Origin: Dehalococcoidia bacterium
GTDB lineage: Bacteria > Chloroflexota > Dehalococcoidia > E44-bin15
Assembly (NCBI GenBank): GCA_023129355.1
Contig: JAGMCC010000084.1
Location: 1-5,540 of the forward strand
Length of the DNA stretch: 5,540 bases
Reading direction: 5' to 3'
A program made the translations under genes and the position numbers. Positions 1 through 5,453 of the stretch are shown piece after piece. Under the pieces are notes generated by a model. That model worked only from the letters and a program-made list of their open reading frames with translations, made no database searches and had not been told where the DNA came from. How positions within the stretch are numbered: position 1 is the first letter of the stretch; each line of letters opens with the position of its first letter.

Positions 1-132
1 GACGACTTGTCGGGGGATGTGGCAATCTCAGTGATGTCCTGTCATGAAACGTGGGGATTGCCGCGCCTTGGGCTCTCAATGACAATATGATTGATTTCGC
101 CTTAGGCTCGCGAAGGGGCGCCCCTCTCTGTC

Positions 133-153
133 ATTCCGAACTTGTTTCGGAAT
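133..153. repeat. Perfect 8-bp inverted repeat (ATTCCGAA-5 nt-TTCGGAAT)
   Basis: ATTCCGAA (133-140) and TTCGGAAT (146-153) are perfect reverse complements separated by the five bases CTTGT. The unit is flanked by CTGTC on the left and CTCAAGA on the right. It has no run of T, so it is unlikely to be a factor-independent terminator. Its position among other repeats suggests a REP-like dispersed intergenic hairpin. Confidence 0.6.
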
Positions 154-178
154 CTCAAGATTAATACAATGAACGACC

Positions 179-230
179 CTTCGACATGCTCAGGGCGAGC
201 GGACTAAACTCCATTTCCGTAGGAATTGAC
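179..230 (+). repeat. Direct repeat, copy 1 (52 nt)
   Basis: This begins CTTCGACATGCTCAGGGCG and ends GTAGGAATTGAC. It matches copy 2 at 276-326 along its whole length, with three substitutions and one single-base insertion by my alignment. Its first part (180-202) also pairs as an inverted repeat with 241-263. No reading frame is conserved, and it looks like a non-coding dispersed repeat. Confidence 0.8.
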
Positions 231-240
231 GTATCTAACG

Positions 241-263
241 CCGTTCGTGGTGAGCCTGTCGAA
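241..263 (-). repeat. Inverted partial copy of the TTCGAC...GAGCGG repeat
   Basis: This 23-mer, ending GAGCCTGTCGAA, matches the reverse complement of 180-202 at 18 of 23 positions and is likewise inverted relative to 277-299. Arms 180-202 and 241-263 could fold into a long imperfect hairpin with a 38-nt loop. Alternatively, 241-263 could pair with 277-299 around a 13-nt loop. Direct and inverted copies together suggest a palindromic dispersed repeat family. Confidence 0.7.
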
Positions 264-275
264 CCATGAACTGCA

Positions 276-326
276 CTTCGACCTGCTCAGGGCGAGCGGA
301 CTAGACTCCATTTCCGTAGCAATGAC
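276..326 (+). repeat. Direct repeat, copy 2 (51 nt)
   Basis: This begins CTTCGACCTGCTCAGGGCG and ends GTAGCAATGAC. It is the second copy of the unit at 179-230, 97 bp further on (start to start). High identity over the whole unit, including the part outside the palindromic arm, suggests that the full 51-nt unit was duplicated rather than only the hairpin arm. Confidence 0.8.
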
Positions 327-711
327 AGGGTGATGGCTGTCGCTGCAACACAAAGGTCTTTGCGAGGAGCATTAACCATCAACCATCCCCTATGAGGTGG
401 GGATTGCCGAGCTGCGCTCGCAAAAGTCTGGAAAGGAGGAACCTGTCTTTTCCCACCCACCCTGATATGTAGTTCTGCCCCGACAAGTCGGAGAGACCCC
501 CGCCCCGAGGCCGAGTGGGACTCCCTGTTATAGCTCCTCTCGTAAAATCTACGGTGTATTAAGTATGTCTTCTCTTCAACTCGTCCCCGCGGTTGATTTA
601 TCGCAAAGCGTCTCGCAATGAGTAAAAAGATGTATACTTCCTGCATCGGCATTTGGCAACCACAGGGAGGTATTCCAGTTGACGACAAGATTGTGGGGCA
701 GGGTCCGATGG

Positions 712-740
712 TTGCATTGGCATACCTTTGTTGCTACAAT
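712..740 (+). promoter_or_regulatory. Probable sigma70-type promoter of the thioesterase-aroF genes
   Basis: A -35-like TTGCAT (712-717) is separated by exactly 17 bp from a -10-like TACAAT (735-740), which matches the consensus at five of six positions. Transcription would start near 747, giving a leader of about 50 nt before the ATG at 796. A weaker overlapping pair, TTGCTA (731-736) and GATATA (754-759), also has 17-bp spacing but lacks the key final T. The call rests on consensus and position only. Confidence 0.5.
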
Positions 741-795
741 CTTGCTGAATAGCGATATACCGGGCACTCATGCGGGTTAACAGGAGATATATAAT

Positions 796-1200
796 ATGAT
801 TGAAATTGAGGAGATGCGTCAGAGGTTCGATAAGTCGCCTTACGCTGTTCATCTTGGCATGAGTCTCGTGGAACTCTCTTCAGGATATGCCAAGGTGAAG
901 CTTGAGCTGAAACGGGAGTTTCTAAACTGGGAGAATATGATTCACGGTGGTGTTATAGCCACATTACTGGACCAGGCTTTTGGCTGCGCCTGTAATACGC
1001 TGGAGAACATACACGTTGCTGTCCAGATGAACATACATTTCCTTGCGGCTGCGCCTGTTGGGGAGACCATCTATGCCGAATCCAGGGTTTTGCATGCAGG
1101 CAAGAGAGTGGGCACATCGGAAATGACGGTCTTCGATTCCCAAGGGAAGACAATTGCCCGCGCAACGGGGACGACGGTCTCTATGGGGGCACGAAGCTGA
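796..1200 (+). CDS. PaaI-family hotdog-fold acyl-CoA thioesterase
   Basis: This 134-residue protein would hydrolyse a CoA thioester in the cytoplasm. Its length and layout fit the single hotdog domain of the PaaI/YdiI (4HBT) group, which acts as a dimer or tetramer. The signature is visible at residues 48-63: HGG (50-52) and, on the following helix, Asp59, the position of the catalytic acid in this family. A second conserved block is the strand and turn around VQMNIHFLAAAPVG (76-89). There is no signal peptide or membrane segment. The ATG at 796 is preceded by AGGAG (782-786) with a 9-nt spacer, which supports this start. The substrate is not readable from sequence. PaaI itself acts on phenylacetyl-CoA and its hydroxylated forms, and the nearby phenylacetate-CoA ligase makes an arylacetyl-CoA substrate plausible. 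The gene lies 64 bp before the DAHP synthase gene and is probably co-transcribed with it. Confidence 0.88.
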   Translation: MIEIEEMRQRFDKSPYAVHLGMSLVELSSGYAKVKLELKREFLNWENMIHGGVIATLLDQAFGCACNTLENIHVAVQMNIHFLAAAPVGETIYAESRVLHAGKRVGTSEMTVFDSQGKTIARATGTTVSMGARS

Positions 1201-1264
1201 CCGGGGGCTGGACTGTGGGATTGCAGATTGTTCTTTGAGAACATGGCTTGTGAGGTGATATAAC

Positions 1265-2281
1265 ATGATTGTAGAGATGAGCAGGGGCGCTACCAGGGAT
1301 CAAGTCGATCACGTGGTGGAGAGGGCCCACTCCTTTGGCTTCGAGGTCCAGTTGAACCTGGGCACCGAAAAGACGGTGGTGGCGATTCTGGGCAGCAATA
1401 CAGGCAAGGTACAAACGGACGTCTTCGCCGTTTTGCCCGGTGTAGAGAGTGTACTCCGCGTGATGAAGCCATATAAGCTTGCCTCACGGGAATTCCATCC
1501 CAGGCCAAGCAAAATAAATGTGTCCGGCGTCGAGGTCGGGGGACAGAGGGTGGTAATCATGGCCGGACCCTGCGCCGTGGAAAGTGAGAAGCAGCTTATG
1601 GAGACGGCCAAGGCGGTAAAGGAACTCGGGGCTGCAGTGGTAAGGGGCGGCGCCTTCAAGCCTCGCACCTCGCCCTTCAGCTTCCAGGGGCTGGAAAAGG
1701 ACGCTTTGAAGATGTTGGCTAAGGTCAAGTCTGATCTTGGCATTCCGGTTATCACCGAGGTCGTTGACATCCAGAACATAGGCTTGATCACCAAACACGC
1801 CGACATATTGCAGGTCGGAGCCCGCAACATGCAAAACTTCGCGCTCTTGAAAGAACTTAGCAAGGTGAGGCATCCCATCCTGTTGAAAAGGGGCCTCTCC
1901 GCTACCGTGACCGAATGGCTGACCGCAGCCGATTACCTTTTGGCTGAGGGCAATCGGCGAATAATCCTGTGTGAGCGTGGGATAAGGACCTTCGAGGACA
2001 GCATTCGGTTTTCTGTGGATATCAGTTCAATTGCGGTAGTCAAGCATTTTAGCCATCTCCCAATCATAGTGGATCCCAGCCATGCGGCGGGACATTTTGC
2101 ATATGTACCGAGCATCGCCAAGGCTGCTATAGCAGCCGGGGCAGACGGGCTTCTGATAGAGGTCCATCACAATCCCCAAGAGGCGTTGATCGATGGCCTG
2201 CAGTCGTTAAACATCCCGAACTTCGAGCGGCTGATGGCCGAACTGAGGCCTATCGCGGAGGCCGTCGGCAGGTATATCTAG
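1265..2281 (+). CDS. aroF: 3-deoxy-7-phosphoheptulonate (DAHP) synthase, type I-beta with N-terminal regulatory-like domain
   Basis: The enzyme condenses phosphoenolpyruvate and erythrose 4-phosphate to DAHP, the first step of the shikimate pathway. At 338 residues it has the same length as the Thermotoga maritima type I-beta enzyme. Residues 1 to about 70 form the small ferredoxin/ACT-like domain that mediates feedback inhibition in that group, and the TIM barrel follows. Visible motifs are AGPCAVES (100-107), GGAFKPRTSPFSFQG, QVGARNMQNF, LLKRG, CERGIRTFE and VDPSHAAG (269-276). All four expected metal ligands are present: Cys103, His273, Glu299 and Asp310. GAGGTGAT (1252-1259), a perfect eight-base match to the anti-Shine-Dalgarno, sets the start. 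Feedback by tyrosine or phenylalanine is likely from family knowledge but not shown here. No other shikimate gene lies in the window; the next gene is an aminotransferase that could act at the end of the same pathway. Confidence 0.96.
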   Translation: MIVEMSRGATRDQVDHVVERAHSFGFEVQLNLGTEKTVVAILGSNTGKVQTDVFAVLPGVESVLRVMKPYKLASREFHPRPSKINVSGVEVGGQRVVIMAGPCAVESEKQLMETAKAVKELGAAVVRGGAFKPRTSPFSFQGLEKDALKMLAKVKSDLGIPVITEVVDIQNIGLITKHADILQVGARNMQNFALLKELSKVRHPILLKRGLSATVTEWLTAADYLLAEGNRRIILCERGIRTFEDSIRFSVDISSIAVVKHFSHLPIIVDPSHAAGHFAYVPSIAKAAIAAGADGLLIEVHHNPQEALIDGLQSLNIPNFERLMAELRPIAEAVGRYI

Positions 2282-2447
2282 GGCTTGCCGCTTTGTCAGG
2301 CGGCGGCAGTTGCGCAACGCAGTGTCGTTCGATCCTGCCTTTCGTCGCGAAGGGCTCACGGGTCAAGGCGAGGCTCACGAAGGGGCACCAAGATCAAACG
2401 GGCAGCGCAACCGAATAACCAACTAATCATTGAACGATGGAGCAAGT

Positions 2448-2453
2448 GGGAGG
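2448..2453 (+). promoter_or_regulatory. Ribosome-binding site that decides the aminotransferase start
   Basis: GGGAGG lies 7 nt before the ATG at 2461. The upstream in-frame ATG at 2437 is preceded by AACTAATCATTGAACG, which has no Shine-Dalgarno. The 2461 start also removes eight residues (MEQVGGTL) that look unlike the start of this family, leaving MAISRKLQQQM. Confidence 0.8.
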
Positions 2454-2460
2454 CACGCTG

Positions 2461-3648
2461 ATGGCGATTTCGCGGAAGTTGCAGCAGCAGATGGCGGAGG
2501 GTGGATGGATCAGGAAGATGTTTGAGGAGGGAATCGCTCTCAAGAAGAAATTCGGTGAGAGCAATGTTTTCGACCTCTCTCTGGGCAATCCCGTAATGGA
2601 GCCGCCAGAGGAGTTTCACCAGGAGCTTAGCCGCTGGGTGAACAACCCGCGTGCAGGGATGCATAGATATATGCCTAACGCCGGTTATCCGGAGACGCGG
2701 GCCGCCGTGGCCAAGCATCTTTCGTCCGTGACCAAGATACCCTTCACTCAGAATGAGATAGTGATGACATGTGGCGCTGCCGGAGGGATCAATGTGGCGT
2801 TGAAAACCATCGTCGAGGCTGGCGATGAGATAATAATCTTAGCCCCCTACTTTGTCGAGTATATATACTACATTGACAATGCTCAGGCTCTCCCCCGTAT
2901 TATCCCCACAGATAACCAGTTTGCACCGGACTTGAAGATTCTGGAGGAAAACGTTACATCCAAAACGCGAGCCGTGTTGGTGAACTCCCCCAATAATCCT
3001 ACTGGCGCTGTCTATGGCCACCATATTCTAAAGGGAATTGGTGAGCTGCTGAGTAGAAAGGAAGTGGAGTATGGGAGAGAGATCTTCCTGATTAGCGATG
3101 AGGTCTACCGGAGGCTGGTATATGATGGGGTGGAGTGCCCATATGTGTTTCAGTACCATCCCAGAACCATCGTTACTACTTCTTATTCAAAGGACCTAGC
3201 TTTGCCGGGGGAGCGTATCGGATATATCGCCGTTAATCCCCTATATGAGGGTCGAGATGAGTTGATCAACGGATTAGTGTTCTGTAATCGCGTGCTTGGT
3301 TTCGTCAATGCTCCAGCCCTCATGCAGCACGCGGTGCGGTCGCTGCAGGATGCGTCCGTTGACATATACGAGTACGCGAGGAAGAGGGGCCTCTTGTACA
3401 ATAGCCTGGTGGAGATGGGCTATTCTATGGTAAAGCCGATGGGTGCCTTCTACATGTTCCCCAGGTCGCCCATTGCAGATGATGCGGATTTCGTCAAGGA
3501 GTTGCAAAAGTACAATGTTCTGGTGGTGCCAGGGAAGGGGTTTGGTGCTCCGGGATACTTCCGCATATCCTACTGCGTGGAGGATCGGGTAATTTCAGGC
3601 TCGTTACCGGGATTTAGGTCGGCGGCCAAGGAATTTGGCCTTTGCTAG
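2461..3648 (+). CDS. PLP-dependent class I/II aminotransferase (aspartate/aromatic type)
   Basis: This 395-residue cytoplasmic fold-type I aminotransferase moves an amino group between an amino acid and a 2-oxoacid. In order it shows SLGNP (40-44), the phosphate-loop region TCGAAGG (103-109), NNPTG (178-182, where Asn179 contacts PLP), SDEVYR (212-217, with Asp213 and Tyr216), and the Schiff-base segment SYSKDLALPGERIG with Lys244 and phosphate-binding Arg252. Near the C-terminus YFRISYC carries Arg368, which binds the substrate carboxylate. Every catalytic position expected of the family is present. An in-frame ATG at 2437 would add eight residues but lacks a ribosome-binding site. The gene follows the DAHP synthase after 155 bp, so co-transcription is possible but not certain. 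Specificity cannot be read from the sequence. The context (DAHP synthase, arylacetate-CoA ligase) favours phenylpyruvate, hydroxyphenylpyruvate or indolepyruvate, while aspartate or alanine remain possible. Confidence 0.93.
   Translation: MAISRKLQQQMAEGGWIRKMFEEGIALKKKFGESNVFDLSLGNPVMEPPEEFHQELSRWVNNPRAGMHRYMPNAGYPETRAAVAKHLSSVTKIPFTQNEIVMTCGAAGGINVALKTIVEAGDEIIILAPYFVEYIYYIDNAQALPRIIPTDNQFAPDLKILEENVTSKTRAVLVNSPNNPTGAVYGHHILKGIGELLSRKEVEYGREIFLISDEVYRRLVYDGVECPYVFQYHPRTIVTTSYSKDLALPGERIGYIAVNPLYEGRDELINGLVFCNRVLGFVNAPALMQHAVRSLQDASVDIYEYARKRGLLYNSLVEMGYSMVKPMGAFYMFPRSPIADDADFVKELQKYNVLVVPGKGFGAPGYFRISYCVEDRVISGSLPGFRSAAKEFGLC
3624..3640 (+). terminator. Weak hairpin at the 3' end of the aminotransferase gene
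   Basis: GGCCAA (3624-3629) and TTGGCC (3635-3640) form a perfect 6-bp stem with a 5-nt loop, followed by TTTGCT. It lies inside the last codons, just before the TAG at 3646-3648. The T run is only three bases long, so efficient factor-independent termination is doubtful. No better terminator is visible in the 45-bp gap between the converging genes. Confidence 0.25.
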
Positions 3649-3693
3649 TCAATGTCAACCCGCAGCCATGTCTCTAGGGTAAGACTGAGAAGC

Positions 3694-4104
3694 TCAACTA
3701 CCCACTGATAGCGATTTCAAGACCTCCTCCGCCTTCTCTATATCATCAGGCTTGAATACCACCATCGCCTTGTTCTCTCCGACCTGCCCAATGAAGGCGT
3801 AGAAATATTTAATGTTGATCCCGGCCTTGGCCATTGGCTTCGCCACGCTGTTGAGTAGCCCGCCGGGAACATCGGGTATCTGAGCGCTGAGCATCCAGTC
3901 GATTCTCGTGGTAAACCCATCCTGCCGCAGGGCTTTTAGCCCCTCATCCGGATTATCCAGAATCATGCGCGCTATGCCAAACTCCGCGGTATCACTTACC
4001 GAGAGCGCGCGTATGCTGATCTTTTCTCTCTGGAGGGCTTCAAGGATGGCTTCTAGCCGACCGGACTCGTTCTCCACAAACACGGAAACCTGCTTTATTC
4101 TCAT
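3694..4104 (-). CDS. Stand-alone tandem ACT-domain protein
   Basis: The 136-residue protein appears to contain only two ACT domains and no catalytic domain. ACT 1 spans about 1-67 (VSVFVENESGRL near the start, with the typical turn glycine Gly15, then ALSVSDTAEFGIAR). ACT 2 spans about 70-134 (PDVPGGLLNSVAKPMAKAGINI, with Gly81 and Gly82 in the same turn). ACT pairs usually bind amino acids at their interface and signal to a partner enzyme or act as stand-alone sensors. The start is supported by AGGGAGG (minus strand, 4120-4114) nine bases before the ATG. The gene lies 44 bp downstream of the phenylacetate-CoA ligase gene on the same strand and is probably in its operon. From context I infer that the ligand is an aromatic amino acid or a related compound. 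The ligand itself cannot be read from sequence. Confidence 0.9.
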   Translation of the reverse strand: MRIKQVSVFVENESGRLEAILEALQREKISIRALSVSDTAEFGIARMILDNPDEGLKALRQDGFTTRIDWMLSAQIPDVPGGLLNSVAKPMAKAGINIKYFYAFIGQVGENKAMVVFKPDDIEKAEEVLKSLSVGS

Positions 4105-4148
4105 ATCCTGGTTCCTCCCTTAGCTATTGCTTAAGCAGTTCCAGGGTG

Positions 4149-5453
4149 CTATAGCTCGCTTCGGTCTATTACCCTTTTAGCTTTACCTTCAGTGCGTTCG
4201 ATAGTTCTGGGCTCTACCAGCTTGATACGAGCTGCGATGCCCAGTACGCTATCCATCTCGGATCGGAGCCTTTTCTCGAGGCCTTCCATCTTCTGCATCT
4301 CGTCGGAGAACACCCCCTCAGAGACCTCGACCCATATCTCCAGTTCGTCGGACTTGAATGCGTGCTGCCTGTCCACAACTATCAAGTAATGCGGTTCCAC
4401 CCCCTCTACATCAAGGAGCACGCTCTCTATCTGTGAAGGAAAAACGTTCACACCTCGAACGATTAACATATCGTCACTGCGTCCAGTTACCCTGGACATC
4501 CTTACCATCGTTCGTCCACACTCACAGGGTTCTGGATTTAGGCTAATGATATCCCTGGTGCGGAACCTGATTACCGGCTGGGCTTCCTTGGTAAGCGTTG
4601 TTACTACAAGCTCACCTGCTTCCCCATAGGGCAACTGCTCTCCGGTTTCCGGATCGATGGCCTCGACCAGGAAATGGTCTTCGGCGATATGCATTCCGCA
4701 CTTGTGAGGGCACTCTACCGATACTCCTGGCCCGATGACCTCGGTCAAGCCGTAAACGTTGATGGCCATGATACCGAGCCTCTCCTCTATGTCCTCCCTC
4801 ATCTGCTCGGACCATGGCTCAGCGCCGAGTACGCCCAGGCGGAGCCTGGTATCGCGCAGGTCTATGCCCATGTCCCTGGCGGTTTCGTGCAGGATGAGCG
4901 CGTAGGAGGGGGTGCAGGTGATAACAGTGGTACCCAGGTCTTGTAACAGGAGGATCTGGCGCTTGGTGTTTCCGCTGCTAGTGGGGATCACCAGGGCGCC
5001 AAGGCGTTCAGCGCCGTCGTGAAAACCGAGACCCCCGGTGAACAACCCGTAGCCGTAGGCGTTCTGCAGCACATCGTCTTTGGTTGTGCCAGCCGTGGCT
5101 AACGTGCGAGCCATTACCTCTGCCCACGTATCGACGTCACCCTGGGTGTAGGGTACAATTATGGGCTTGCCCGTTGTGCCGCTGGAGGAATGGATGCGCA
5201 CTGCCTGCTCCAGGGGAACGGCCATCAATCCGTAGGGATAATTGTCGCGAAAGTCCAGCTTGCTGGTAAATGGCAGCTTCGTCAAGTCAGCCAGGGTTTG
5301 GATATCATCAGGGGTGACCCCTTTTTCCTTGAAAGCTCGGCGGTAGAAGGGCACTCTGTCATATACCTCTCTGACTTTAACCTTCAGCCGCTCGAGTTGA
5401 AGCTTCTCTAATTCCGGTCGCGGCATTGTCTCGTGTTCAGGGTCGCGAATCAT
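4149..5453 (-). CDS. paaK: Phenylacetate-CoA ligase (AMP-forming)
   Basis: The protein activates phenylacetate or a related aryl acid to its CoA thioester with ATP, via an acyl-adenylate. At 434 residues it has the usual PaaK length. Visible elements are the ATP-binding loop SSSGTTGKP (89-97), the PaaK-type stretch [11 protein letters not shown] (131-141), NVYGLTE (232-238, with Glu238), TRD (299-301), the hinge and C-terminal-domain entry [16 protein letters not shown] (324-339), and the terminal EGKAKRVID (422-430) with the region's conserved lysines. CPHKC (248-252) and CEC (310-312) may hold a metal ion, which is an inference. AAGGAG (minus strand, 5467-5462) lies 8 nt before the ATG. The start overlaps the previous gene's stop as ATGA, indicating translational coupling. 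Related substrates such as 4-hydroxyphenylacetate or indoleacetate are possible. Confidence 0.95.
   Translation of the reverse strand: MIRDPEHETMPRPELEKLQLERLKVKVREVYDRVPFYRRAFKEKGVTPDDIQTLADLTKLPFTSKLDFRDNYPYGLMAVPLEQAVRIHSSSGTTGKPIIVPYTQGDVDTWAEVMARTLATAGTTKDDVLQNAYGYGLFTGGLGFHDGAERLGALVIPTSSGNTKRQILLLQDLGTTVITCTPSYALILHETARDMGIDLRDTRLRLGVLGAEPWSEQMREDIEERLGIMAINVYGLTEVIGPGVSVECPHKCGMHIAEDHFLVEAIDPETGEQLPYGEAGELVVTTLTKEAQPVIRFRTRDIISLNPEPCECGRTMVRMSRVTGRSDDMLIVRGVNVFPSQIESVLLDVEGVEPHYLIVVDRQHAFKSDELEIWVEVSEGVFSDEMQKMEGLEKRLRSEMDSVLGIAARIKLVEPRTIERTEGKAKRVIDRSEL

Larger units (their letters stand above)
3..490. repeat. Inverted 13-nt repeat pair (3-15 and 478-490) bracketing the repeat block
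   Basis: CGACTTGTCGGGG at 3-15 is the exact reverse complement of CCCCGACAAGTCG at 478-490. The match stops after 13 nt on both sides. Each copy also has an internal CGAC-NN-GTCG mini-hairpin. The two copies could be the terminal inverted repeats of a roughly 490-bp non-coding element, or simply two oppositely oriented members of a hairpin repeat family. The left copy lies at the window edge, so an outer boundary or target-site duplication cannot be inspected. The match itself is certain; the meaning of the pair is not. Confidence 0.5.
1..795. other. Gene-free upstream region: repeat mosaic followed by leader of the plus-strand genes
   Basis: I see no convincing protein gene in this stretch. 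Positions 1-490 consist largely of short repeats and palindromes, listed separately. Positions 540-700 show no clear structure, and a probable promoter with a short leader occupies about 712-795. A 133-codon open frame on the minus strand (688-287) begins at TTG without a Shine-Dalgarno and is translated largely from repeat sequence, so I do not call it. A 12-bp perfect palindrome (AGGGGCGCCCCT) lies at 114-125. The 13-mer GTGGGGATTGCCG occurs at both 51-63 and 397-409, and its inverted core GGCAATC is at 21-27. This kind of patchwork is typical of dispersed intergenic repeats rather than of a decayed gene. Confidence 0.7.

Noticed and set aside
179..326. CRISPR array
   Set aside because: There are only two direct copies, 51-52 nt long with an inverted copy between them and no regular spacer length, so it does not have the form of an array.
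565..621. 18-codon ATG-started frame on the plus strand
   Set aside because: It has no Shine-Dalgarno, is very short, and its peptide has no recognisable character.
287..688. 133-codon open frame on the minus strand in the upstream gap
   Set aside because: It starts with TTG, has no Shine-Dalgarno, and much of it is translated from the 51-nt repeat and other palindromic sequence. The peptide shows no recognisable domain.
541..795. T-box or tryptophan attenuator in the leader of the aromatic genes
   Set aside because: I could not find a T-box-like conserved bulge sequence or a terminator with a T run before the start codon, and the leader after the probable promoter is only about 50 nt.
790..795. 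TATAAT immediately before the thioesterase start as a -10 box
   Set aside because: No -35-like hexamer stands 16-18 bp upstream, and initiation there would leave almost no leader and exclude the ribosome-binding site.
1309..1878. 189-codon open frame antisense to the DAHP synthase gene
   Set aside because: It lies wholly opposite a well-supported gene and its residue composition follows from the complementary codons. No ribosome-binding site or motif was seen.
2437..2460. Upstream ATG as the start of the aminotransferase
   Set aside because: It has no ribosome-binding site, whereas the ATG at 2461 has GGGAGG seven bases upstream and gives a family-like N-terminus.
3908..4123. 71-codon plus-strand open frame opposite the ACT gene
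   Set aside because: It is a shadow of the supported minus-strand gene and has no ribosome-binding site or domain.
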